From: JAHFUA01 sp963733935
GTDB lineage: Bacteria > Acidobacteriota > Terriglobia > Terriglobales > Acidobacteriaceae
Length of the DNA stretch: 64,000 nt
NCBI GenBank assembly: GCA_963733935.1
Contig: CAVTEQ010000014.1
Span: 434,001-498,000 of the forward strand
Direction of reading: 5' to 3'
Positions 47,614-56,329 of the stretch are shown here, one piece after another. The notes below the pieces were generated by a model. That model was not told the origin of the DNA and made no database searches. It saw only the letters and a program-made list of their open reading frames with translations. Both the position numbers and the translations under genes were made by a program. The stretch's first letter is position 1; each line of letters starts with the position of its first letter.

Positions 47614-47679
47614 TTACCGGACGGTGGCGTTGTGGTTCGCCGCCAGCCTTCCGGCCTTGACTCTGGTCTTGGTTTTCAT
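47614..47679 (-). CDS. 21-residue peptide, possible signal or precursor
   Basis: A 22-codon minus-strand ORF, ATG 47677-47679 to TAA 47614-47616, behind an excellent AAAGGAGAG ribosome site 7 bases upstream. The sequence is basic and rich in the pattern K-T-x-V-K-A-G followed by an N-H-N-x-T segment, and I recall similar VKAG...NHN motifs in short hypothetical peptides of soil bacteria, without database proof. It sits 75 bases after a conserved promoter-like element and just upstream of a TPR protein. It could be a RiPP-like precursor, a TPR ligand or a regulatory peptide. Confidence 0.5.
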   Translation of the reverse strand: MKTKTRVKAGRLAANHNATVR

Positions 47680-47754
47680 GGGACTCTCCTTTCCAGTTTA
47701 AAGGGGGACACTGCCCTGTCCTGAGCTTCCATTGATTAAGTGGATCTTCCCCTT

Positions 47755-47792
47755 CTATTTAGGAAATCGGAAACGGCAGCAAAAAGACGACA
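47755..47792 (-). promoter_or_regulatory. Conserved element A, candidate ECF promoter
   Basis: On the minus strand, TGTCGTCTTTTTGC is followed by CCGTTTCCGA and TTTCCTAAATAG. Nearly the same 38-39 bases occur at 52428 and 52825, always upstream of a minus-strand gene. It lies 75 bases before the 21-residue ORF. The spaced TGTCGTC and GTTTCCG blocks suit -35 and -10 boxes of an ECF sigma factor. Confidence 0.6.
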
Positions 47793-47838
47793 GGCGGGCG
47801 CACCGCGTCCGCCCCACCAGTCAAGGGCCCTGCCTTTG

Positions 47839-48858
47839 CTACAGCGTCTGCAAGAACGCCACCAGATCCGCTTTCTGCTGGTCCGTCATGTTCAAGTTGA
47901 AACGCTGGTCGTAGAACTCAACCGCGCCACTCAGGGTAGCCGCCGAACCGTTATGGAAGTACGGAGCGCGCGCTGCCAGGCCACGCAGGATTGGTCCCTT
48001 CGTCTTGCCCACGTCCGCACACTTGCCGCTGATCAACGCTCGTCCGGGATCAGTGGACTGTACCGTGGCGCCATTGCTGTTGCACTTGATCGTGTAAACC
48101 GGCAACCCGGAGATGTCCAACCCGCCCCGCGCGGGATAATCCGTGACCCCGATATTAATGGCCAGCGCCACCGAGTGATTACCAACGTTGGGTGTGTCGT
48201 GACACGTGGTGCAGGTTCCGTTCACGGTGGAGAGGCCCGGCAGGTCGTTCAGACCGGAAACGCCGGTGATGGTGATGGGGAGGGTGTTGAACAGGGCTTC
48301 CCCGCGAGCGATGGATTCACGTGCCGGCGTGGCGCTCGGCCCAGTGAGGTTCGCCCACTTGCTGTAGGTGGTGAATGCCACGGGGTCGAATGCCGCTCCC
48401 GTGGGATCGGCCCCCAGCACATCATTGATGCCTGTATAGAACTCTTGCGTCGATAGATTCCTTGGCCCACCAGTGGCGCCTTTGGCGGTCAGGTTGCCGG
48501 CCGCAAAATCAACCGATTGGCCTGTGAATATTGCCGTCTCGAAGGCGACAATCTGCTGGAGTTGTTCCGTGCTCGGTCGCGCGCCCTGGGCATGCCCCGT
48601 AGTCGCATCGATCGCCTGCTGGGTCAGATCGGCTGTCAGCGACTGCCCTTTGGGACTCTCCCGCCCGTCCCACATCACCGTGGTCAGGAACGGGAGATTC
48701 GTTGCCGGCAGGGGCCGCCGGTACATTGCGGGCTGGGTCGCCGTGGTCTGCGGACAGTGGTAGGGATCCTCAATTTCGGTGATCTGGAAGTCGGCGGTCG
48801 CCGGAACCGGCAGCGAGATGCGGATCTGACCCTTGTTCAGAAGAAGGCTGTACGCTTG
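47839..48858 (-). pseudogene. Diheme cytochrome c protein, C-terminal fragment
   Basis: Minus-strand frame encoding the C-terminal two-thirds of a cytochrome c peroxidase-like protein: QAYSLLLNKGQIRISLPVPATADF, DDPYHCPQTTATQPA-type segment, FLTTVMWDGRESPKGQSLTADL, and the heme site CTTCHDTPNVGNHS. It has no start or signal peptide and its 5' end (about 48858) continues in register, by similarity, from the N-terminal fragment at 51954-52332. The separating 3.1 kb includes an unrelated gene. The ATG at 48726 is inside the family sequence and not a real start. Confidence 0.65.
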
Positions 48859-49055
48859 ACTTGTTCTTGTAGGGGACGCCCTTGTTCGCGAGGGGAAGAG
48901 CGGACTTAATTAACAGTGATGACCAATTCAGGAATCGTCCTCGCGCTAGCCAGGATCGCAGCCCGTGAGCTCGAATCGGGTGCGCTACGAAGCAGTCGTT
49001 CAGAAACACTGTGGGCCCGGTGCCGCCCCATGGCGAATCGTAGTCATGCTTACGA
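48859..49055. other. Junction region of the interrupted cytochrome gene
   Basis: Less than 200 bases between the 913-aa gene's stop and the C-terminal cytochrome fragment. A 79-codon minus ORF here overlaps the fragment and reads through its other frame. I see nothing else. Confidence 0.35.
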
Positions 49056-51797
49056 TCACGGGCAATGTGCGATCAGGTACTGCGCGTCGGCAATCATGAT
49101 CTGCGCCGCTGTTGGGTCCACATGCTTGCCGCTCTGTGCCTGCAGTTCGTTGATGAACGCGTGGTAGAGAGTGGCGGCGGTGGAGCACCTGCCTCGGTTG
49201 CGTGCGGCCTCAGCGACGTCCAACTTGGCGAGCAGGGAAATCGCTATACCGATGTTCTTGATCGCACCGCTCTGCAGGAACTGCCTGACGTTGCCCTCGA
49301 TGCTGTCGGGCGTGACGATGACGGAGAACATCACCGAATTCGTGCCGGCATTGTTCAGGTTGTCCACGGAGAGGGCGTTGAAGGTGTGCATACCCAGCGA
49401 CAATGCCGTAAGGAGATGGACGGTTTGGTTGTAGGCGACAGGTGTGCCGTCCTGCAGCGTGGTCAGGCCGTCGATGTTGGGCGCGGAGCTCTTCACGCCC
49501 GAGCCGGTGCCATCGCTGACGCTGTAGGTGATGGTGAAGCTATCGCTGTGTCCGTACTGCACCGCGGCGGGCGCAGTGATGGCCGCCGCCGGCGGGGTGT
49601 TGTCGAGATAAGCCACCGTAGCATGCGAGGTTTCATCGTTTCCCGCATTGTCGGTGGCGTAGTTGTCCACCTCGTAAGCACCATCGGAGCCGCTCAACAT
49701 GAAAATCGCAGCCGACCCCAACACGGTCATGTAGGCAGGGGCCGAGGCCCCCTGCGGGTAGTCCCGATACCAGACGTCCTGCACCCCGGAATCTGCGTCG
49801 GTTGCGGCGACCGTGAACGAAGTTGCTCCAGTGACGAAGAGTTGGCTGCCGCCCGTGTACTGAGGTGTACCAATCGTCAGCGTGCTTTGTGGCGGCGTGG
49901 TATCGCCGGCAGGCTCGTACATTTTTTCGATGGTCACCGGAAAAATACTGGAAGTCGCGGGAACAATGATCTTGTGATTGTAGACATAGAATTTCATGTG
50001 CCCACCCGAGCTCCCCTTTGCAGTGCTCTGCGGCACCCCTGCCCAATCGCCCTCGATCGTGTCGCCAGCAGCGTTGATCGTCCCTTTGAACACAGTGGCG
50101 AACGCCCAGCACTGGTTCGACGAGCAGGATGGGTCGCCGGCATCGAAGGCGGGCTGAAGCTGCTTAGAGCCGATAATCGCAAAAGTGTTGCCGGGCTGGA
50201 TGGGCTGCCGGTCGCGCATCATCGCCAGCCACCAGATGGTGTTGCCGATCTGGCGGATGTAGTAGGTGCTGCCGTCCCTTGGGGCGCCCCAAGTGCCGGT
50301 CAGATTCTTTCGTGCGTCCACGGTAATGTCCTCGGGACGAAACGGCGCGTTGATGATGTCAATGGAATAAACCGGATGGATCTCCTGATTCTGGTGGGTG
50401 CTTACGTCGTCTTTGTGGTCATCTGGATTATCGCCCTCACCGTCGAAGCAGGGGTGGCTGAGGCCGACCCCATGGCCGCAATCCAGGACCAGTGTTCCCG
50501 TGACTCTCAGGTACGTGCCAGCGCCGTCCCCTGGGGGGACCTTACCATCGCCGTACGCCGATTCGAGCAGATTACCCAGTGCGATGCCGGCTGGAGCGAC
50601 AAAGATATTATTAAGGAGGCCCGCAGGAGTTTCTCCGGCCAAATACGGACAAGGCTGGACAAAATAACAAAAAGGAGGAGTGCCTGAGGTCAGCGTAGTC
50701 CCATTGATCGGTCGTCCGTTAACCAAGACGCTGTTGCCGTCCGCTTCTGCCCATCCCGGCAAAAGTGGCGTAGTGCTGGCGTCATACCTGCCGTACATAA
50801 TTGTCTCAAGTCCCATGTACGCCTCACTACCCGCGTAGTTGAGCTTCTGATGGGTGCTGGCATCATTGAGTTTGAGATTAAAAACCTCCGGGCCATAGGT
50901 GTTATTTCCCCAACCGGTCGTATAGAAGTCGTTCTCCAGCTTGTCCTGATCGACCTTTAGTCGAACGTCGAAATCGGCATCGCCGATGCTCTTATTGGCA
51001 AGGAATGAGTCGTAGTCCCGATCCAACTCGCCAAAGTTGAGAAAGGTGAAATCAGACACGTTGACGTTCGGATTAAAATCGACACCGTAGTTTACATGGG
51101 GAATTTCAGACTCCACTCCCAGATCATCGGCCAGGTAGTTAATATGTGAATTCACTATATGTCCATAGAATACAGTTGCGTCACGGTATGGCTTCAGTTG
51201 GGGCTCCTCAACCGGTACGGGCCCAACCGTTTCGTGCTGGACAAGAAGCGATTCGTCGGTGTTATTCTTGTGAACTAAAGCAAATCTGGAATAGATATCT
51301 TCGGTGATTCCTTCGAACCTAGTGTCGTCGAGCGGATCGGTTTGGGTCAAAGTCGTGCCTCCGAAACCTCCCGTCGCCGTCACCTTTGTAAGTCGCAACC
51401 GTCCGTTGAAATAGCTGATGGTCAGGTTCAGACTGCCACTGTTCAACGTCAACCCGCGGCTGACATCCGACCATTCTCCCACAACCGTATAGTCGTCGTT
51501 GATCGTTCCGCGGAATACGTTGGTAAAGCCCAGGCCGCGATGCCACACTTTGTCTGCGAGGATCCCCTGGTCCACGCTCATTCCCGCCCACCAGAGGATG
51601 TTGCCAGACTGCTGCACGTAATAGACACCGCCGTCATCGCCTGTGTAGGTGCCGGTCAGATCCGGGGGTTGGGCATGCAGGCAGGTTCCTGGGACAAGTA
51701 GCAGCCCGGCGAAGAGCGTCGCGCTCAGCCCGCACGCTCGCAGGCAAAGTCGAAGCGCTGAGCCGACGCCGCGAATGCATTCCGGAATGGATTTCAT
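49056..51797 (-). CDS. Large secreted protein with duplicated TGTY/WW domains and Ig-like repeats
   Basis: A 913-aa exported protein. Signal peptide near MKSIPECIRGVGSALRLCLRACG, start behind AAGGAGAC. Two copies of one domain, LTGTYTGDDGGVYYVQQSGNILWWAG at the start and LTGTWGAPRDGSTYYIRQIGNTIWWLA near residue 465, bracket an unknown middle region. C-terminal Ig-like repeats (TDADSGVQDVWYRDYP, TYSVSDGTGSGVKSSAP) and a helical tail follow. The TGTW...WW domain recurs in bacterial secreted proteins with unknown function. It lies inside the cytochrome gene interruption. Confidence 0.65.
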   Translation of the reverse strand: MKSIPECIRGVGSALRLCLRACGLSATLFAGLLLVPGTCLHAQPPDLTGTYTGDDGGVYYVQQSGNILWWAGMSVDQGILADKVWHRGLGFTNVFRGTINDDYTVVGEWSDVSRGLTLNSGSLNLTISYFNGRLRLTKVTATGGFGGTTLTQTDPLDDTRFEGITEDIYSRFALVHKNNTDESLLVQHETVGPVPVEEPQLKPYRDATVFYGHIVNSHINYLADDLGVESEIPHVNYGVDFNPNVNVSDFTFLNFGELDRDYDSFLANKSIGDADFDVRLKVDQDKLENDFYTTGWGNNTYGPEVFNLKLNDASTHQKLNYAGSEAYMGLETIMYGRYDASTTPLLPGWAEADGNSVLVNGRPINGTTLTSGTPPFCYFVQPCPYLAGETPAGLLNNIFVAPAGIALGNLLESAYGDGKVPPGDGAGTYLRVTGTLVLDCGHGVGLSHPCFDGEGDNPDDHKDDVSTHQNQEIHPVYSIDIINAPFRPEDITVDARKNLTGTWGAPRDGSTYYIRQIGNTIWWLAMMRDRQPIQPGNTFAIIGSKQLQPAFDAGDPSCSSNQCWAFATVFKGTINAAGDTIEGDWAGVPQSTAKGSSGGHMKFYVYNHKIIVPATSSIFPVTIEKMYEPAGDTTPPQSTLTIGTPQYTGGSQLFVTGATSFTVAATDADSGVQDVWYRDYPQGASAPAYMTVLGSAAIFMLSGSDGAYEVDNYATDNAGNDETSHATVAYLDNTPPAAAITAPAAVQYGHSDSFTITYSVSDGTGSGVKSSAPNIDGLTTLQDGTPVAYNQTVHLLTALSLGMHTFNALSVDNLNNAGTNSVMFSVIVTPDSIEGNVRQFLQSGAIKNIGIAISLLAKLDVAEAARNRGRCSTAATLYHAFINELQAQSGKHVDPTAAQIMIADAQYLIAHCP

Positions 51798-51953
51798 AGT
51801 CTTGTCTCCTTGCCCAGCCTCCTGCCCGACCACCAAGGCACATCCGCCCGTCACTTCATGTCTTGCGTGCTGTAGTGGGTGGCAGTCTGGTAGCCGGCGA
51901 TGGAGATACAAAGTTGGTGTCTTGGCCGTGACTGTTGTCGCATTTCGCGATGC

Positions 51954-52332
51954 CAGTGAATACGCCGAATGCCGAGCCCGGACCGTAGATACATCTGCGC
52001 TGGGACAGTTCGCCCCGTCCACCGGACGGAAGAGCGGTCCCCTGGGTCGCCTCGAATCGCTCCCGAATACCGTGTGGCGATACCGTCCAGGCCTCACTGG
52101 ACACATGGCAGGAATTGCACGTCCTCCCATTCGTCCCCAGATTCTGAAAGAACGGGTTGGTCACGTCGATGGGCCCGCTGGTGTTGTAGGTGCTGAGTAT
52201 CCCGCTGCCATCGAGGGTCATGAGCGGGTTGGGCAGGCCGCTGCCGGCAAATAGTCCCACCCCCAAAATTGGAACGACAACCCCCAGCAGAACGAGCAGT
52301 ACGGTGCGGATTGGCTTGCGCTTTGTGTTCAT
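51954..52332 (-). pseudogene. Diheme cytochrome c protein, N-terminal fragment with frameshift
   Basis: Start ATG 52332 (MNTKRKPIRTVLLVLLGVVVPILGVG, a membrane anchor or signal), then TCNSCHVSSEAW with heme motif CNSCH. About residue 97 the frame shifts at 52037-52043 (GGTCCCC run), after which PLFRPVDGANCPSADVSTVRARHSAYSL continues in the neighbouring frame. The family sequence breaks at about 51954. The C-terminal part is found at 47839-48858. Element B lies 95 bases upstream of its start. Confidence 0.6.
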
Positions 52333-52427
52333 GGAACACCTAGTTGGCCAGGTGGATGCCACGCTGGCTTGCATTTGCGGGGGAGCAGCCCGGGTTGATC
52401 TGCGTCCCTTAGACGCTAGCTGGGCCT

Positions 52428-52466
52428 CTATCTAGGAATATCGGAAACGGAAGCAAAAAGACGACA
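52428..52466 (-). promoter_or_regulatory. Conserved element B, candidate ECF promoter
   Basis: Same 39-base element as A and C (minus strand: TGTCGTCTTTTTGC, then CCGTTTCCGAT, then CTAGATAG). It stands 95 bases before the start of the cytochrome N-terminal fragment. Conservation across three sites far exceeds that of flanking DNA. Confidence 0.6.
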
Positions 52467-52494
52467 ACGCAGGGCAAGATCGCTGCTAGCCGAA

Positions 52495-52788
52495 TTACTT
52501 ACCCTTGTCGGACCTGCGAAACAGGCTCGCCAACCTCTGCCACAGCGAACCTTGGTCGGTCGCGGCCGATTGCTGGTGGCTCGTATCGGCCTTCTTTTGG
52601 AGTTGTTCCCAGCTCATCTTCTCTATGTCCCTCCGGGTCAGGTTGAACCAGGTCTGGCCGGGACCTGGGTTCCTCGTCTTGACCGCTAGCCGCGGCGAGG
52701 GACGGGTGGCGGGACTTGCAGCCGCGCCTGGCGGATGAGCCGTGGCGAGTGGTTGTCTCTCGGTGAAGGACTTCTTGGGAATGGACAT
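52495..52788 (-). CDS. 97-residue hypothetical protein of the sigma/kinase block
   Basis: Start ATG 52788 with AGGAGG eight bases upstream. The protein has a Pro/Ala-rich N-terminal half (MSIPKKSFTERQPLATAHPPG), then GPGQTWFNLTRRDIEKMSWEQLQKKADTS, a helical region, and a basic tail ending FRRSDKGK. No signal peptide, membrane segment or domain is recognised. Element C stands 36 bases upstream. As the first gene after the kinase, it could be a substrate or effector of the kinase. Confidence 0.6.
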   Translation of the reverse strand: MSIPKKSFTERQPLATAHPPGAAASPATRPSPRLAVKTRNPGPGQTWFNLTRRDIEKMSWEQLQKKADTSHQQSAATDQGSLWQRLASLFRRSDKGK

Positions 52789-52824
52789 AGCCGACCTCCT
52801 AGATCCAGCGGGCTCTCTCAGCCC

Positions 52825-52863
52825 CTACTCAGGAAGATCGGAAACGGCAGGCAAAAGACGACA
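52825..52863 (-). promoter_or_regulatory. Conserved element C, candidate ECF promoter
   Basis: Third copy of the element (minus strand: TGTCGTCTTTTGCC, then CCGTTTCCGAT, then CTGAGTAG). It begins just after the kinase stop codon and lies 36 bases before the 97-residue gene. Compared with A and B it has one different base in the T run and one near the end. Confidence 0.6.
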
Positions 52864-52868
52864 GCGCT

Positions 52869-55612
52869 CTACTTGGCCGCGAGCTGGCGGGCGCTGCGGG
52901 TATCGGGGTGATCAGGGCCCAGGGCGTTCTGGAGCTGTTCCGCCGCCGAGGCGAAGGCAGCGCGGGCTTCTTCGCGCTTGCCCTGCGCCTGAAGAGCGCG
53001 CCCCACCGTCAGATAGGCGCGGCCCAGACTGCTGGAGAAGGTCCCCGGCTGGGCGGCGGCCTGCAACAGTTTCAGGCCGCGGGCGGCATCCGTCGTTGCT
53101 TCGTCGGCACGGGCCAATTGCAGCTCGATCATGGATCGGCGAAGCAGCAGCATGGGCATGCCGCTTTCGCCCGCTTTGCCGGCTCTTATGGCCGCCTCGT
53201 AGATGCCGATTGCCTGGTTCGCATGCTGCAGCGCGCTGGACAGATCGCCGCGTGCAAGATCGATCAAAGACTGTTCCGATGGTATTGCGGCGAATGCGTA
53301 ATGCCCAGGAGGGAGCGCCTTCCGCAGCCTCGGCTCTGCTTCGGCCAGCATCGCCTCCGCCCGGGCAAGATCATTGCGGTCACGATACACGCGGGCGCGC
53401 TCCAGCAATGATTGGTTTACCACCACCTGTTCGCTGGTCTGCTCCGCCTTGCGGTATGCGCGCTCCGTGTAATCCGCGGCCTCGTTAAAACGGCCCAGCT
53501 CGCGCAAGGTCCTTCCGTAGTTCAGGAGCAACATAGGGGAGACGCCGCGGTCGGTGCTGTCGGCGCGGCTGATGGCTATGGCGCGGCGGAAGATGGGCTC
53601 GGCTTCCAGCGGCCGTCCGCTCTGGTTGAGGGCCACCGCCCAGTCGTTGAACAGAGTGCCGGCGGTTTCGGTCTCGTCGCGTCCGAGCGAGGTCAGGCGA
53701 GCGGAGGCCTGCTCGAAAGTGGCAATGGCTTCACGAAATTGGCCGGCACCGCGATACGCTTCGGCCAGATTCATGAGGACACGCAGGTCCTGCATCTCGG
53801 ATCGCACTGGCGAGAGTTGCAGCAGCCGCTGCGCTGTCTGGACTCGGGCTATAGCCTCCTGTGAGGCCCCGCCGTGACTGGCGATCCAACTGCCCCGCAG
53901 CAGGCAGGAAATTCTGTCCGGCAGGTACTGCGACTGCTCGGGAAGCTCGTGCAGCCCCTCCTGGAACAACGCCTCCGCCCGCGGGATGTCGCCGGTTCCT
54001 GACAGAGCGGCGGCCAGAGCGCAGTCGGCGTTGGAGCGGGCCGACTTGTCCGAGAGCGTCCGGGAGAGCTGGTAAGCCTGCTCCAACACCCGGCGGGCCC
54101 TTGCCTCCTCATCCTGGCCGATGTACTGCGCCCCGATGGCGACCATCAACTCAACGCGGGCAACATCGTCGCCTCGTTGGCGCTCGACGATGTGCTCCGC
54201 GCGTCCCAGCAGCTCATTCACCGTGAATGGTTTGCCGGAGGGCGCCGCATCCGACAGCAGGAAAGAATTGAGGTCGTTCACGGATTCGGCAAGCGATAGC
54301 TCGCGGAAGGCAAAGTCGCGCTGTACGCGTGCATTGCGGGCCTGAAGCAAGATCCCTGCGACGCCCGCAACCACGGCCAGGAAGGCTAATGTGGCCAGCG
54401 CGACCGCAGTCCGGTTCCGGCGCACAAACTTGGCGGCGCGATATTTGAGCGTGTCTGGCCGAGCGCTGATGGGTTCGTGCGCGAGATAGCGGCGAAGATC
54501 GCCCCCAAGCGCGGTAACAGACGCATAGCGCTCCTGCGGATTCTTCTTCAGCGCCTTGGCTACGATGGTATCGAGATCGCCGCGCAGCAGTCTCTGGAGC
54601 TTGTCGGGTGTCGCCGCTCGGCTTGCGGCAGCAGTGGTAGCGGCCGGGACATTCTCTCCCGCCGTTACGACGCGGGACATACGCGCCGGTTCCGTATCCA
54701 CAATGGCCTTCACCAGGTCGGCTGTCGAGCGCATGCTGGCGCCAGCGGGATGCTGCCCCGTCAACAGCACATAGAGCAGGACGCCCAATGCATAGACATC
54801 GGTGGCCGTGGTGACCAGTCCGCCGCTTACCTGTTCAGGCGCCGCGTAGGCGGGCGTCATCGCGCCTCCGGCTTGTTGAGTCAATTGCGTGGCGGCGTCA
54901 TCGCCGGTTTCATTCTCCAGCAGCTTGGCAATGCCGAAGTCGAGCAGCTTGACCTGGCCGTCGTTTCTAACCAGCACATTCGAGGGCTTGAGATCGCGAT
55001 GAACAATCAGGTTGGCGTGCGCGTGCGCCACCGCGGCGAGCACATCAAGAAACAAACGGATTCGCGCCTCCACATCGAGCTTGTGAAGGTCGCAGTACTG
55101 ATCGATGTGTTCGCCTTCAACGTGCTCGAGTACGAGATAAGGCTGCCCTTCAGCGGAGACGCCGGCGTCGAGAAGTTCGGCGATGTGTGGGTCGGCCAGG
55201 CGGCCCAGGATGCTGCCTTCGCGTTTGAATCGCTCTTCGCCGCCACGGCCGGCCAGGGGCAGGCTGATGAACTTGACCGCCGCCTGGCGCTCGAAGCGTC
55301 CGTCGCTGCGCTCGGCCAGCCAAACGCTACCCATTCCGCCCTGGCCAAGGAGCGACACCAGCGTGTAGGCGCCGATGGTCTGACCCGCGAGCCCCGGCTC
55401 AGCCGGCAGCGGAACCGGGCCGTGTTCGAGGAAACCTTCCTGTGCCAGCGCGCGGTGCTCCTCGAGAAAGCTCTGCAGATGGTCGGCCAAGACTGGGATC
55501 CTGGTCGGCGCAACGCCGCCAGCCAGGAAGCCCGCTCCTCCTCCGGCAGGGCAAGTGCCTGGTCCAGATACGGACTCACGGCCTGCCATTGCTCGGGGCT
55601 GAGTTTGGACAT
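52869..55612 (-). CDS. Ser/Thr protein kinase with TPR domain, two 1-base insertions near N-terminus
   Basis: About 913 aa after correction. The start MSKLSPEQWQAVSPYLDQAL at 55612 reads one frame to ASWLAALRR, then the main frame ADHLQSFLEEHRALAQEGF continues. Two added bases near 55490-55505 (extra C, extra G) account for the shift. The kinase core is intact: GQGGMGSVW, AAVKF, HRDLKPSNVL and DFGIAK. A membrane segment (LATLAFLAVVAGVAGILL) and a long TPR region follow. It starts seven bases after the sigma factor's stop, the usual layout for TIGR02999-type sigma factors and their partner kinase. Confidence 0.83.
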
Positions 55613-55619
55613 TCGGTCC

Positions 55620-56186
55620 TCAAGACGACAAATCTGCGCTAATGCTGCGATGCAGATGAATGCGCGCCTTCTCCCAACTTCGCTGCACGGTTCGCTCAGA
55701 TACGCCGCGCATGGCGCCAATCTCCGCGAATGAAAAGCCGCAGAAGAATTTCAAGTCGACGATTTCGGCCAGCGCCGGCTCCGTCTTGGCCAGCTCGTCT
55801 AAGTGCCTCACTGATTCGCGTTAGCTCGCGATCGTCAGCGACGTTCTCCCCGACCTCGGTGACCAGCGAGGTGATCTCGAATTGGCCGCCCCGCTTCTGC
55901 GCATGCCGGTTACGCGCATGATCGATGATCAGCCCGCGCATCACGCGCGCGGCGTATCCCATGAAGCGGGCGCGGTCGGGAAAGCGGCGCCATCTCGGGC
56001 GGCCATGTCCAGGTAAGCCTCATGCAGAAGCGTGGTCGCGCCCAGGCTCACGAAAGCGTCCTGCCGCGCGAGCTCACGCCGAGCGACGCGATGCAGTTCG
56101 GAGTAAAGCGCGGCGAAAAGTGCTCCTGCAGCGGAAGGGTCGCCGCGCTCGGCTGCTTCGATAAGCGACGAAATCGTGGAGTTCAC
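55620..56186 (-). CDS. ECF sigma factor, TIGR02999/ECF43 type, two compensating frameshifts
   Basis: A 188-aa sigma factor of the Sig-70_X6 kind. Region 2: LFAALYSELHRVARREL... GYAARVMRGLIIDHARNRHAQKRGG; region 4: EIVDLKFFCGFSFAEIGAMRGVSERTVQRSWEKARIHLHRSI, a helix-turn-helix for -35 binding. Three frames carry it: a base is missing near 55978-55983 and one is added near 55800-55803. Start GTG 56186 follows GGGGG; the total length is in register. The kinase gene follows directly. In Vibrio, EcfP of the ECF43 group is switched on by kinase PknT; the same is likely here. Confidence 0.83.
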
Positions 56187-56283
56187 GAAACCCCCGACCA
56201 CCAGTTCCGGCAGCTTCTCGCTTCTCCAGGGAATAGTCAAGACTTACAGGGTCCCACCTGGCCTTGGTAAAGACGCTAAGCAA

Positions 56284-56308
56284 TAAAAAGGCCTCCGACT
56301 CGGAGGCC
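56284..56308 (-). terminator. Rho-independent terminator after PBP gene
   Basis: On the minus strand GGCCTCC, loop GAGTC, GGAGGCC is followed by TTTTTATT. It lies about 20 bases past the PBP stop and just upstream of the sigma factor gene, separating their transcripts. Confidence 0.8.
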
Positions 56309-56329
56309 TGCTAAACCTGACGTTGTTTC

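Noticed and set aside
48770..49009. 79-codon minus ORF at the cytochrome junction
   Set aside because: It overlaps the C-terminal cytochrome fragment in another frame; the fragment frame is the meaningful one.
49065..50687. 540-codon plus ORF antisense to the secreted protein
   Set aside because: Shadow frame; amino acid composition is Arg/Gly/Val-rich without motifs.
51798..52130. N-terminal extension of the 913-aa secreted protein
   Set aside because: It reads the frameshifted cytochrome fragment; the signal peptide and ribosome site place the start at 51797.
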